Source: CALAGB01 sp963789565
GTDB lineage: Bacteria; Chloroflexota; Chloroflexia; Thermomicrobiales; Thermomicrobiaceae
Reading direction: 5' to 3'
Length of the DNA stretch: 64,000 nt
Assembly (NCBI GenBank): GCA_963789565.1
Contig: CAWBKX010000002.1
Coordinates: 2,976,001 to 3,040,000, forward strand
Both the position numbers and the translations under genes were made by a program. Of this stretch, positions 8,875 to 17,704 are shown piece after piece (positions within the stretch are counted from its first letter, which is position 1; every line of letters begins with the position of its first letter). Under the pieces are notes generated by a model, which did no database searches, had not been told where the DNA came from, and worked only from the letters and a program-made list of their open reading frames with translations.

Positions 8875-10488
8875 ATGACGACGACCAACGGGGCGCATCT
8901 GCTGGCGCGCGCGTTGAAGGATGCCGGGGCGACCCGACTCTTCAGTCTCTCGGGGAACCAGATCCTACCCATCTATGATGCCTGCCTCGACGAATCGATT
9001 GACGTGACCGATACCCGGCACGAATCAGCCGCGGCGCACATGGCCGATGCCTGGGCCAAAGTGCGGGGTGAGCCAGGCGTTTGCCTGGTGACGGCTGGGC
9101 CTGGGCACACCAATACCGTCACGGGCGTCGCCAACGCCATGGCTTCGGAGACCCCGATCCTCTGGCTCAGCGGAGCCAGTGAACGGGAGAATGCCGGAAT
9201 GGGCGCCTTCCAGGAGCTGGATCAAGCCGCCATCGCACGCGAGGTCTGCAAAGCTGCCTGGACAGTCGAATCGGCGGAGGAGATTCCGGCGTTTGTGTCA
9301 CGCGCCTGGCGCACCATGCTCGAGGGTCGGCCGGGCCCGGTCTATCTCGGCTTGCCCGCAGACGTGTTGAATGCAGAGGTGAAGGCGGAACGCTCTCCGC
9401 TGCAGCCCTGGGCCTTCCGGCCGCCGCTGCGATTCGCCGATCTATCACTCATCCACGCTGCTCTGTCGATCCTCGCGACGGCCAAAAAGCCGATGATTCT
9501 CGCGAGCCCATCAGTCGTTCGGGGTGAGCCCGGAGCGCGTTTGCACGAATTCGCGGCGCGCACCACGGTGCCATGGATGGCGTTGGAGAGCTCGCGCAAC
9601 GTCGGCGACCCGGCCCTGAACGGTGCTGGCGCAGCCATGCGGGACGCCGACGCCGTACTCCTCATCGCGCCGCAGGATTTCATGGTGAAGTTCGGCGGTC
9701 CCGGCGCGTTTGCGGATGGCGCCCGGGTGATCCACGTGGTCCCAGACCCCGACGAAATCGGCCGCAATGCTCCGGTGACGTTGGGCATCGCCGGGGACGC
9801 GGGAGCGGTTCTGTCGCAGCTGATCGATGAGTCCAGCGCCGAGAAGTGGGACCATCGATCCTGGAGAGACGAAGTGGAGTCACTGCGTGAGCGCGGTCGC
9901 GCCAGTTTGGCCGAATTTTGCCGCTCCGATGAGATACCCATTCACCCGTTGAGGCTGGCTCAAGAGCTTCGGGACGTGCTGCCGGCCGGATCACTGGTTG
10001 CTCAGGACGGTGGCGAGTTCTCGCAGTGGATGCGCTGGGGATTGGCCGGAGCGGACTTCGAACCACTGCTCCACGGCAAATTCGGCTCGATCGGGTCAGC
10101 CATCCCGCTGGCCATTGGCGGAGCACTGGCACGGCCGGAGACGCCTGCGTTTGCCATCCTCGGAGACGGAACATTCGGCTTTCACGGCATGGAGTTCGAC
10201 ACCGCGGTGCGGCACCGAATCCCAATCGTGGCCGTGGTGGGCAATGATGCGGCCTGGGCCGCCGAGCGGCATCGACAGGTGCGGCTCTATGGCGAAGATC
10301 GGGTCGTCGCAAGCGATCTGCTGCCGACACGCTACGACGAGGTCGTGCGTGCGCTCGGCGGTCATGGCGAACTGGTCGAGCAGCCGGAGCAAATCCGACC
10401 AGCACTGGAGCGCGCGCTGAAATCCGGGAAACCGGCCTGCGTCAACGTGATGATCAAGAGTGTGCCGAGCCCGGCCGCTTTGCCGTAA
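8875..10488 (+). CDS. Thiamine-diphosphate-dependent enzyme, acetolactate synthase-like
   Basis: A 537-residue member of the ThDP enzyme superfamily with the usual three domains: Pyr (1-170), central Rossmann-like (about 185-320) and PP (about 360-530). The catalytic Glu that activates ThDP is E50 in RHESAAAHMA, and the Mg/ThDP motif starts at GDGTFGF (about residue 430) and ends with the Asn in VVGNDAAW. Relatives include acetolactate synthases, oxalyl-CoA decarboxylase and benzoylformate decarboxylase; the exact reaction cannot be assigned. Without an ilvN neighbour a biosynthetic acetolactate synthase is less likely. The start is ATG 8875 behind GAAGGGATAGGG. Confidence 0.88.
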   Translation: MTTTNGAHLLARALKDAGATRLFSLSGNQILPIYDACLDESIDVTDTRHESAAAHMADAWAKVRGEPGVCLVTAGPGHTNTVTGVANAMASETPILWLSGASERENAGMGAFQELDQAAIAREVCKAAWTVESAEEIPAFVSRAWRTMLEGRPGPVYLGLPADVLNAEVKAERSPLQPWAFRPPLRFADLSLIHAALSILATAKKPMILASPSVVRGEPGARLHEFAARTTVPWMALESSRNVGDPALNGAGAAMRDADAVLLIAPQDFMVKFGGPGAFADGARVIHVVPDPDEIGRNAPVTLGIAGDAGAVLSQLIDESSAEKWDHRSWRDEVESLRERGRASLAEFCRSDEIPIHPLRLAQELRDVLPAGSLVAQDGGEFSQWMRWGLAGADFEPLLHGKFGSIGSAIPLAIGGALARPETPAFAILGDGTFGFHGMEFDTAVRHRIPIVAVVGNDAAWAAERHRQVRLYGEDRVVASDLLPTRYDEVVRALGGHGELVEQPEQIRPALERALKSGKPACVNVMIKSVPSPAALP

Positions 10489-10552
10489 TGGGGCTCACAA
10501 AAGGGTAAAATTCTCTCCTACAGGAGAGGCAGGTGGGAAGATCTACTCCACG

Positions 10553-11275
10553 ATGAGTCTGGTGGCCGGTGGTGGAGTAATCGCAGGTGCGGCGTTCCTC
10601 GGCGGAGCCGCCGGGTTCGGTACCGCCCTGGTGAGCACGCCGCTTCTGCTGCTGCTTGGCTTTCCGCTCCCCTTCGTGATCACGCTCAACCTGGCGATGA
10701 ACATGTTGACGCGTGTTTCGGTCACATATCAGCTCCGCGCGCACGTGACTCGACGGTCCTGGTTGCTGATCATCGGCAGCGTCCCGGGGCTTATTCTGGG
10801 CGTGCTGGTCCTCACGACTGTCTCCGCGCACGCCATCAAAATTGCGACTGGTGTCGCGGTCCTTGGTTTGACGATCCTCATCGCGCGCGCCATTGATGCT
10901 CCTCCGCCGCGCTCGCTCCCAGGGGCGCCGGTCGCGGCAGGATTCGCGGGTGGTTTTCTCGGGTCGACCACATCGTTGAACGGGATGCCCGCGGTGTTGC
11001 TGCTGGCAAGGGATAAAGTGGCTCCGGCCAGCTTCCTCGCCGATCTGGCAGTCTATTTCGTGCTATCGAACGCGATCGGACTCGGCGTACTGAAAGTCGG
11101 CAACGAGCTCAGCACACGCGCGCTCTTTCCAGCCCTGCTGCTGTGGCTGCCGGGTTCTCTGGTTGCCAACCAGGTTGGGATAACGCTCGGTACACGTCTG
11201 CCGGAACGCCTTTTTCGCTGGCTGACCATCGGGGTCGCTCTGGTTTCCGGTGTCATGACCCTGGTGACAGCGTGA
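10553..11275 (+). CDS. TauE/SafE family permease
   Basis: A 240-residue membrane protein with seven or eight helices and the two-repeat layout of TauE/SafE (sulfite/sulfonate exporter) proteins, including a Gly-rich first helix (GGAAGFGTALVSTPLL) and the repeat-2 counterpart (GFAGGFLGSTTSLNG). It probably exports a small organic or sulfur anion. It lies 64 bp after the ThDP enzyme and overlaps the next gene by 4 bp, so the three may form one unit. Start at ATG 10553; a 7-bp hairpin (10513-10528) lies in the leader. Confidence 0.85.
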   Translation: MSLVAGGGVIAGAAFLGGAAGFGTALVSTPLLLLLGFPLPFVITLNLAMNMLTRVSVTYQLRAHVTRRSWLLIIGSVPGLILGVLVLTTVSAHAIKIATGVAVLGLTILIARAIDAPPPRSLPGAPVAAGFAGGFLGSTTSLNGMPAVLLLARDKVAPASFLADLAVYFVLSNAIGLGVLKVGNELSTRALFPALLLWLPGSLVANQVGITLGTRLPERLFRWLTIGVALVSGVMTLVTA

Positions 11276-12177
11276 CTGCGTACCGCGGCGGTCCCATTGA
11301 CGCCGATTTCCAACGTTTGCTGGCGTTGCTCCCTATCCAAGTTGATGAGCGTGGGACGCGGTTCGTCGCCGAAGGTTGGGACAACCGAGTCTATCTGCTT
11401 GGCGACGATGTGCTGCTGCGTGTCTCCAAGAACGACAGCGCGGCGCGTCAGCTCGTGCGTGAGGCCAACGTGCTGAAACGGATCGCTCCGATCTTGCCGC
11501 TTCCAGTGCCGCTGCCAGAGTTCATCCAGACGCCGACCGTCGACGTTACGCTGGCAGCCATGGCCTATCGGAAGATTCCGGGAGACTCGCTGCACGCGCA
11601 TGAAGTCGACGCCGACGCCGTAACCAGTTTGGCGCCAGTCCTGGCCCAATTTCTCGATGCTCTCCATGGGATTCCAGTGGAGACAGTCGCGGGATTCGGC
11701 GTCGCCAACTACACGCCTGACGAGTGGTTGGCGCGTCACGTGGAACTCGTGGACGACACGCGTGAAATGGTTCGGGAGCGTCTCGATCGCGAATGCCGCG
11801 ATCGATTCGAACGTTGGTGGGACGACTACCGGCGCGATCCGGTCGCGGTCGACTTTACCCCGTGCTTTATTCATGGTGACCTCAGCGGCGAACACGTGTT
11901 GGTCGACCGTGATGCCCGGCGAGTGACCGGGGTGATCGACTTCGGTGACGCCATGATCGCCGATCCAGCACTCGATCTCGCCGGGCTGCCGGACGCGTTA
12001 GCGCGTGAAGTCCTGCGCCGCATGCGACTCGCGCCGTACGCGGACTACGTCTGGAGGCGTCGTGACGCCTACCGTCGTATCGCTCCGCTGCACGCTGTTC
12101 AGGTGGGCAGCGAACGTCAGGATTTCGGTCTGTTGGTCGAAGGCATTGACGGCCTCAAACGTCGGTTCTCGCTCTGA
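11272..12177 (+). CDS. Aminoglycoside phosphotransferase (APH)-fold kinase
   Basis: A 301-residue kinase-like protein. The Brenner motif HGDLSGEHVL is near residue 201 and the metal-binding IDFGDA near 223. Families of this fold phosphorylate antibiotics, homoserine, choline or macrolides; nothing here fixes the substrate. The GTG start at 11272 overlaps the stop of the permease gene (GTGA), a sign of translational coupling. Resistance is possible but unproven, since most chromosomal APH-fold proteins act in metabolism. Confidence 0.83.
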   Translation: MTAYRGGPIDADFQRLLALLPIQVDERGTRFVAEGWDNRVYLLGDDVLLRVSKNDSAARQLVREANVLKRIAPILPLPVPLPEFIQTPTVDVTLAAMAYRKIPGDSLHAHEVDADAVTSLAPVLAQFLDALHGIPVETVAGFGVANYTPDEWLARHVELVDDTREMVRERLDRECRDRFERWWDDYRRDPVAVDFTPCFIHGDLSGEHVLVDRDARRVTGVIDFGDAMIADPALDLAGLPDALAREVLRRMRLAPYADYVWRRRDAYRRIAPLHAVQVGSERQDFGLLVEGIDGLKRRFSL

Positions 12178-12261
12178 TATTCCCGCCTGATGGACTTCAC
12201 GAAACTGCCCTCCGCGTGTCATATCTAAGTGAACGGCGAAGGCGACAGGAAGGGATGTGCT

Positions 12262-12783
12262 GTGGCCGAAATCCCGATCTTCGAGGACCTCGTGGAACGC
12301 CATCAGGCGGAGATTTTTGGATACATTCTCCGCATGGTGCGTCACGACGGAGAGGCACAGGATCTCTGTCAGGAAACATTTCTCCGCGCCTATCGTGCGT
12401 ACGATCGGCTGGAGGGCGATCCTAACTATCGCGCCTGGCTGTATAAGATCGCAACGAATACGACCTTGAATCACATCCGGCAGCGACGCAATGGCGATCG
12501 CACCATGGCGCGATTGGCGAATCATCAGCCAACGGTGCATCACGACGATCATGTGGACCGGCTCGGCAACGATCAGCTGCTGAGCAGGGTGCACTGCGCC
12601 ATTCAAGAACTGCCACCGAAACAACGTGCCGCTTTCACACAACGTAAGTTCCTGGGTCTTTCGTATGGGGAGATCGCGACGGGGCTCGAATGTACTGAGG
12701 AGACGGCGCGAGCGCACGTCTATCAGGCGGCCCAAAAGCTCCGCAAGCGATTCTCAACGGAGCTCCGGGAGGTGGGGATATGA
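12262..12783 (+). CDS. ECF sigma factor
   Basis: A 173-residue extracytoplasmic-function sigma factor. Region 2 (about residues 5-75) contains DLCQETFLRAYR and the -10-binding helix YRAWLYKIATNTTLNHIRQ; region 4 (about 110-165) has the helix-turn-helix LSYGEIATGLECTEETARAHVYQAAQKLRK. Start chosen at GTG 12262 because AGGAAGGGA precedes it by 6 bases; the ORF could begin at GTG 12229. Its end overlaps the ATG of the next gene by 4 bp, the standard layout of a sigma/anti-sigma pair. No convincing autoregulated ECF promoter was found upstream. Confidence 0.93.
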   Translation: MAEIPIFEDLVERHQAEIFGYILRMVRHDGEAQDLCQETFLRAYRAYDRLEGDPNYRAWLYKIATNTTLNHIRQRRNGDRTMARLANHQPTVHHDDHVDRLGNDQLLSRVHCAIQELPPKQRAAFTQRKFLGLSYGEIATGLECTEETARAHVYQAAQKLRKRFSTELREVGI

Positions 12784-13529
12784 GAGCCTTGAGCTGCGAC
12801 GACGTGGTCCAACAGCTCCCACTGTTGATCATTGGCGATTTGAGCGCCGACGAAGAAAACGACATGGACGTCCACGCGTTGGACTGCCCGGAATGCGCCG
12901 CGGAAATCGCCGAAAGTCGGCATCTGGCCGCGATTCTCGACGAGATACCCGCGATCGAAGGCCTGGACGCACGTGTCGCGATGGCGCTGCCGGCATTGCG
13001 CGAACGTATCCACACGGTGCTGCCGCGTCGCGTCGGGTTTGACCGTGTTGATTCGCCGCTCGGTCCACTCTTCTTGGTGGTATCGGGCGATGGGCTGTGC
13101 GCGGTTCACTTTGGCGACACTGAAGCGGACATCACCGCCTGGGCGTCAGACAGCGATCTGTCACTGACCCCTGACTCGGCGGAGATTCGCCCTTATGCGC
13201 GCCAGTTGCGCGAATATTTCGATCACCAGCGCACCGACTTCGATTTACCGATCGACCTTTCGACCGCGTCGCCATTCGTTCAGCGCGTACTGGCGGCGAC
13301 GGCGCGGGTACCGTTCGGGCACTTGGTGAGCTACAAGACGATTGCCAAAGACATCGGAGATCCCAATGCGACACGAGCCGTGGGGAACGCGCTCGGTCAC
13401 AATCCGGTGCCGATCGTCATTCCATGTCACCGGGTGATTCGTTCCGATGGATCGTTGGGTGGCTATACGGGCGGAACCTTCATCAAGCGACATCTTTTGA
13501 CGCTTGAAGGCTCGATGTTGATGAATTGA
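12780..13529 (+). CDS. Anti-sigma zinc-finger domain fused to O6-alkylguanine-DNA alkyltransferase
   Basis: A 249-residue two-domain protein. Residues 1-45 are a zf-HC2/ZAS anti-sigma domain: C6, then H32-x3-C36-x2-C39. Residues about 88-245 are a complete Ogt/MGMT domain with the winged-helix SYKTIAKDIGDPNATRAVGNAL and the acceptor Cys216 in IPCHRVI. The alkyltransferase takes alkyl groups from O6-alkylguanine irreversibly onto that Cys. Because the gene overlaps the ECF sigma gene by 4 bp, the ZAS part should bind that sigma factor. The inferred role is an Ada-like switch: alkylation or DNA binding of the enzyme may free the sigma factor. There is no membrane helix, so signal sensing is cytoplasmic. 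Confidence 0.9.
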   Translation: MRALSCDDVVQQLPLLIIGDLSADEENDMDVHALDCPECAAEIAESRHLAAILDEIPAIEGLDARVAMALPALRERIHTVLPRRVGFDRVDSPLGPLFLVVSGDGLCAVHFGDTEADITAWASDSDLSLTPDSAEIRPYARQLREYFDHQRTDFDLPIDLSTASPFVQRVLAATARVPFGHLVSYKTIAKDIGDPNATRAVGNALGHNPVPIVIPCHRVIRSDGSLGGYTGGTFIKRHLLTLEGSMLMN

Positions 13530-13617
13530 TCTGGCCATTCGCCGGGTAACGTGACGCGATCGACCCATGGGCGTGCGTGAGAGTTCCGGCGCAGCGACCT
13601 CTTAACAACGACGCAAA

Positions 13618-13644
13618 TTGAATATGCGCGACAGCGGTTATAAT
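13618..13644 (+). promoter_or_regulatory. Probable promoter
   Basis: TATAAT at 13639-13644 is consensus. TTGAAT at 13618-13623 is the likely -35, although the 15-bp spacer is short. It would give a 5' leader of about 30 bases for the gene at 13681. Confidence 0.45.
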
Positions 13645-13680
13645 CGTGCTGCCGAATGATGACAGACACTCGGAGCACGA

Positions 13681-15762
13681 ATGCGCAACCTGCTGGGACG
13701 CTTGCACGATCGCGCGCCGCACGACCTGGAGCTGATCGCCCGGTGGTGGGAGGTAGAGTCCGGTCGTCGGGATCGCTATGCCCTGGCCGGACTGCTCTAT
13801 CGCACCATGACCGATCCCTGGGCGTTCGCGTTGGCCTGGGAGCAGCTCTCTCCGTTCGAACAGGCGATGCTCGAGCTCCTTGCCGCCGATGGTACATCCC
13901 GATCGGTCTCACAGCTCACTGCAGAACTGGGCGCGTCCGCTGAAATCGTGCGCGGCATCGTCAATCGACTCTTCCGCATCGGCTTCCTCTTCGTCGAGCA
14001 CGATGAATCTGAGGACTTCGACGGCCGCGACGCGCGTGAGATCGAGTATTTCTTGCCGCGCGAGTTGACTCATCTCGCGGCTCGGCTGCAAGAGGAACGG
14101 GATCAGGGTATCCCGGCCGATCTCGATGTGCGCGAACTCCTCGAGCGACTCAACGACGGCGCTATGGCTGACATCGCTGAACACATGGGACGGCAGATCA
14201 TTCCGGCCGTGGCCATGCGCGCCGATCTCATCGCGCAAATCGGACCTCGATTGGCCGACCCCGATCACCTGCGCGACACCGTGCGCTCGCTGAATCCAAC
14301 GGTCACCCGCGTTTGGCGCGCGCTCCTCGAACACCCGGATACTGGATCGCCGGCCGAACTGCGCGAAACACTGGGAATGAGCCACGCTGAGCTGCGTACG
14401 GCGGCTCAGATGCTGGCACGACGCGGACTGTTGTGGCGCGGCTATCAGGACGACGGCACACTGCGTCTCGTCATCCCGAACGCGTTGCGTCACCCGCAAA
14501 AAAGCGCCGCCCCAACTGCTCCGCCGATTGCCCGCGTATCAGCAGACGTGGTCGAAGCGCCGGAGTGGGTCTTTCCGTATGCGCCGGCCTGGGATCTCCT
14601 CACCGTGTTGCGGGCGGCGAGCAATGGACTTCTCATTCGCCGGCGCGGAACGCTCGACGGCCGGGCGGGAGCGATGCGACACCTGGCTCAGATATTGTGG
14701 CGAGGCTCGGGCGACGTGCCTCCTACCGGATACGTGCAGTTTCTCGATTTCCTGGCGCGCGGTCTTGGTCTGTTCGAGTCGGACGGTCGCAGTGCCAGCA
14801 CAGCGCGCGCCAATCAATGGTCGCGTCAGAGCTTCGCGCGGTTGTTGGATGAGATGGTCAACGTCTGGCGTAACGCGACTGACTGGGCGGAGGTCGTCGA
14901 GCGAGACATCCTGCAAATTTGGGGTGGTGACTGGCCGGGCTTTCGCTCGCGGCTTCTGGAACGACTCGGCGATTTGCCGGTGGGGGAGTGGGTAACACTC
15001 GATTCGTTTGGCGCCAGCTTCGCCAGCGACAACCCCAACGCCCTCGGAGCCCATTTTAGTGCCGCGATGAGCCACGAAGCCATGCCGGACGCACCAGAGG
15101 ATCGCCGCCGAGCGGTGCTGCAGGCGGCGGTGGAGTCGACGGTTACGACCGCGTGCCTCTGGCTCGGCATCGTCGATCTGTCGGTGTCGCAACGACGAAC
15201 GGTCGCCTCGCTGACGGAGGTCGGCGCCTGGATCTGCGGCAAGCGTGCCGAGCCGCCTGACGTTCCGGAATTGGGATCTCATCCGCTCACGGTGCTGGCG
15301 AATTTCGAGATCCTTTTGCCGAGGCCGAGCCCGCGACGCATCTGGGCGCTCTCGGCCTTCGCCGAAACTGAGCACCTCGACCGCGTCACAACCTATCAGG
15401 TGACGCGCTCCAGCACCGAACGCGGCATGAGTGCCGGGCTCTCGACGTCACAGATCATCGGGTTTCTCGAGCAGCAAGGTGAAGAGGAACTGCCCCAGAA
15501 TGTGGCGCATGAGATCGAAAGTTGGGCGCGAGGGTTCAGGCGCGTCTTGATGCGGGACGGCGTGCTTCTTGATGCGGACGACGCGGACTCGGCAAATGAG
15601 ATCGCACGCGCCCTCAAAGAGGCGGGATTTCGAGTCGAGACGCTGCCGCGAGACCGTTTGCTCGTCACTGGACATGACGGAAGCGATGAGGATGGACTCG
15701 TCACATCGCTCGAAGAAAAGCTTCACGAACTCGGGCACACGCCGTTGCGATCCACGACGTGA
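13681..15762 (+). CDS. Helicase-associated (XPB/Ssl2-like, Helicase_C_3) domain protein
   Basis: A 693-residue soluble protein. An N-terminal region has winged-helix-like segments (for example residues 70-110 and 220-260). The C-terminal part (about 535-690) matches the Helicase_C_3 pattern found C-terminal in XPB-type helicases: LTVLANFEILLPRPSP, FAETEHLDRVTTYQVTRSS, a leucine-rich ELPQNVAHEIESWA and a final strand pair. No Walker motifs are present, so it is not a helicase. Such stand-alone proteins are common in Actinobacteria and Chloroflexota; their role is unknown but a DNA-binding partner function is plausible. GGAG lies 7 bases before the ATG. Confidence 0.8.
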   Translation: MRNLLGRLHDRAPHDLELIARWWEVESGRRDRYALAGLLYRTMTDPWAFALAWEQLSPFEQAMLELLAADGTSRSVSQLTAELGASAEIVRGIVNRLFRIGFLFVEHDESEDFDGRDAREIEYFLPRELTHLAARLQEERDQGIPADLDVRELLERLNDGAMADIAEHMGRQIIPAVAMRADLIAQIGPRLADPDHLRDTVRSLNPTVTRVWRALLEHPDTGSPAELRETLGMSHAELRTAAQMLARRGLLWRGYQDDGTLRLVIPNALRHPQKSAAPTAPPIARVSADVVEAPEWVFPYAPAWDLLTVLRAASNGLLIRRRGTLDGRAGAMRHLAQILWRGSGDVPPTGYVQFLDFLARGLGLFESDGRSASTARANQWSRQSFARLLDEMVNVWRNATDWAEVVERDILQIWGGDWPGFRSRLLERLGDLPVGEWVTLDSFGASFASDNPNALGAHFSAAMSHEAMPDAPEDRRRAVLQAAVESTVTTACLWLGIVDLSVSQRRTVASLTEVGAWICGKRAEPPDVPELGSHPLTVLANFEILLPRPSPRRIWALSAFAETEHLDRVTTYQVTRSSTERGMSAGLSTSQIIGFLEQQGEEELPQNVAHEIESWARGFRRVLMRDGVLLDADDADSANEIARALKEAGFRVETLPRDRLLVTGHDGSDEDGLVTSLEEKLHELGHTPLRSTT

Positions 15763-16084
15763 GTCGCGCAATAGTGGGGCAGAATCATGGATGTCGGTGG
15801 ATTGTCGTTACGGCAGTTTAACGTTGCTCGGCGGTGTACCAGGGCTCCAAGCAACGTAGTGGCGGGACCTGTGCCCGCCTTGGTCGAGAGGGTCGCGGCC
15901 AATGGATAGGCACTCCAGCGTTGCTCTGACGATCCACGGTTGTTGACGGGCTACACAGGCGGGCACAGGTCCCGCCTCTACCTCATCGAAATCCGTCGCG
16001 GACGCGCGCAACGACGACCTCTAGCCAGCACTGGTCCGGAGACTACGATCCTTCACAACTCGCCGTGGTTTCCCTCGTTGAGCG
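15763..16084. other. Intergenic region between convergent genes, with MITE-like element
   Basis: The 322 bases between the ends of two convergent genes hold no credible ORF. The only clear structure is the inverted repeat listed separately. No U-tract terminator is visible next to either stop codon. Confidence 0.6.
15856..15981. repeat. MITE-like inverted repeat
   Basis: Two 24-bp arms, 15856-15879 and 15958-15981, are inverted copies matching at 23 of 24 positions. The core is GGCGGGACCTGTGCCCGCC against GGCGGGCACAGGTCCCGCC. The 78-bp centre has no ORF. GC-rich arms of this kind recur in intergenic positions of many Chloroflexota and other genomes; if transcribed, the element would fold as one long hairpin. 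Confidence 0.7.
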
Positions 16085-17233
16085 CTATTCCGCTTCGCCC
16101 TCACCGGCCGGTGCTTCGGCGGACGCCTGCTCCTCCTTGACCGGCATTTTTCCTAGTTTGCCTGATACGACGAGCGTTCCGAGCACCTCCATCACCGCAC
16201 GGGCACCGAGAAGCGCCGTGATATCCGCCACGTCATAGGGCGGCGAGACCTCGACGACTTCCATGCCGGCCAGCCCCTCGCGCGCCACGATGCGCAGCAA
16301 GCGCAGCAGTTCACGCGGGAGGAATCCGCCGGGCTCGGGTGTGCCGGTGCCAGGAGCGAACGCCGGGTCGACCGAGTCGATGTCGAAGCTCAGGAAGACC
16401 GCCTTGGCGTTGTGCCAGGCGATCTCGAGCGCGTATTCGGCGACCTTGTCAATGCCATGCTTGTCCACGTCTTCGAGCGTCACGACCGTCGCATGTCGCT
16501 CGCGAGCGTTCTTCAATCCCTCGCGTGACCCGGTCCAACCACCGATGCCGACCTGCACCAAGTTGGTGGCGGGCGCGTTCTCGATGTTGGTGGCGTGGAA
16601 GAAGGGGGAGCCATGCATGCGCTCGTCCCAGGTGAACTCGCTCAGGTCGCTGTGGCGATCGAAGTGGATGATGCCGATGTTGCCGTCAATGTGCGGAGCG
16701 ATGCCGCGAATATCGGGGTAGCCGATGGAGTGATCGCCACCCAGCACCACGGGGAAGACGGCACGCTCGTGCAGATAGCCGATGGCCAGCGCGATCTGGT
16801 CGAAGCTCTTCTCGATGTTGGCGGGGATGACCGAGACGTCGCCCACGTCTGTCATCTCCAGCGACTCGTACAGATCGACGCCCATCGAGACGTTGTAGCT
16901 GCTCCCCAGCGATGAAATGCGACGCATGGCGTCCGGCCCGAAGCGGGTGCCTGGGCGGTAGGTTGTGCCGGTGTCGAGTGGCACACCCAGGAAGGCCACA
17001 TCCTGGCCGCCGAGTTCCCGCATATCCTGCAAGAACGGCACTCCCATGAAGCGTGAGAAGTTCCCGTAGTTTCGCCGGCCTCGATTGAAGAGCGGGATAT
17101 TTCGATCGCGGATCGAGGCGGCGGATTCCAGTCCGAACTCCCGCGCTTGCTTCACTACTTCGTCACTTTTGGTCGACGGCCATTCCTGCTCGCGATTGAT
17201 GGCCCAGGTGCCATTCAGATCTTCGCGCCTCAT
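16085..17233 (-). CDS. Ureohydrolase (agmatinase/arginase family), possibly guanidine hydrolase-like
   Basis: A 382-residue arginase-fold metalloenzyme that cleaves a guanidino or similar C-N bond, releasing urea or ammonia. All binuclear metal ligands are present: H168 in GGDHS, D192-x-H194-x-D196 in HFDRHSD, and D284/D286 in SFDIDSVDP. It is longer than the 300-residue agmatinases because of an N-terminal region of about 75 residues (DRNIPLFNRGRRNYGNF), and it has Arg in the DxHxD motif where agmatinases have Ala. Both recall the long speB-like proteins that include nickel-dependent guanidine hydrolase. Substrate: undecided among guanidine, agmatine and guanidinobutyrate. Start at ATG 17233 behind GGGAGG; an ATG at 17254 exists upstream. 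Confidence 0.85.
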   Translation of the reverse strand: MRREDLNGTWAINREQEWPSTKSDEVVKQAREFGLESAASIRDRNIPLFNRGRRNYGNFSRFMGVPFLQDMRELGGQDVAFLGVPLDTGTTYRPGTRFGPDAMRRISSLGSSYNVSMGVDLYESLEMTDVGDVSVIPANIEKSFDQIALAIGYLHERAVFPVVLGGDHSIGYPDIRGIAPHIDGNIGIIHFDRHSDLSEFTWDERMHGSPFFHATNIENAPATNLVQVGIGGWTGSREGLKNARERHATVVTLEDVDKHGIDKVAEYALEIAWHNAKAVFLSFDIDSVDPAFAPGTGTPEPGGFLPRELLRLLRIVAREGLAGMEVVEVSPPYDVADITALLGARAVMEVLGTLVVSGKLGKMPVKEEQASAEAPAGEGEAE

Positions 17234-17269
17234 TGGTCCTCCCTGTTCATTCAAAATGGTGAACGCAAA

Positions 17270-17704
17270 TTATGAGTCAATGCGGTTAGCAACCGGATTG
17301 AGCGAGATCACGCCCGACGACATCTCGTTGGCGCGCTTTTCCGTGGTCACGAAAAGGAGCGCGCGCATGCAGGCTTCAGGCGCATTGTGCGACACGACGT
17401 TCGCCAGCGAACGGTTGTATTCGTCGAACGCGGTCAGCCCGAAATCACCAATCTGCGTGTCAAGCACGACAATGGGTGCTTCAGCCCGCAACATGTCGAG
17501 GATACGGCCGAGATCCGGGACAACCACCTCACCCTTTGTCGGGGGCTGGGACGGATCCGAAAAGAGCCGCAGACCGTTCGGGCCAAGCAGAAAGTCGCCA
17601 ATGCGTGGTTCGAGATTGGCAGTGATAGGGCGGCCCTGCTTGAGGCAAAGGCGCAGATAGGACTCGTCAAAGCGGTCGGCAAATGCTTCGGTTGCAAGGC
17701 TCAT
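17270..17704 (-). CDS. Hypothetical protein upstream of the ureohydrolase
   Basis: A 144-residue soluble protein of unknown family, 36 bp upstream of the ureohydrolase and in the same direction, so probably in one operon. Notable segments are EPRIGDFLLGPNGLRLF and APIVVLDTQIGDFGLTAFDEYN. No metal-binding motif, membrane helix or signal peptide is seen. The pairing suggests a regulatory or substrate-handling role in the same pathway, which is only an inference. Confidence 0.7.
   Translation of the reverse strand: MSLATEAFADRFDESYLRLCLKQGRPITANLEPRIGDFLLGPNGLRLFSDPSQPPTKGEVVVPDLGRILDMLRAEAPIVVLDTQIGDFGLTAFDEYNRSLANVVSHNAPEACMRALLFVTTEKRANEMSSGVISLNPVANRIDS

Noticed and set aside
12190..12225. 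Possible ECF autoregulated promoter (GGACTT or GAAAC with GTCATA)
   Set aside because: The spacing between the -35-like and -10-like parts (20 or 12 bp) does not fit known ECF promoters.
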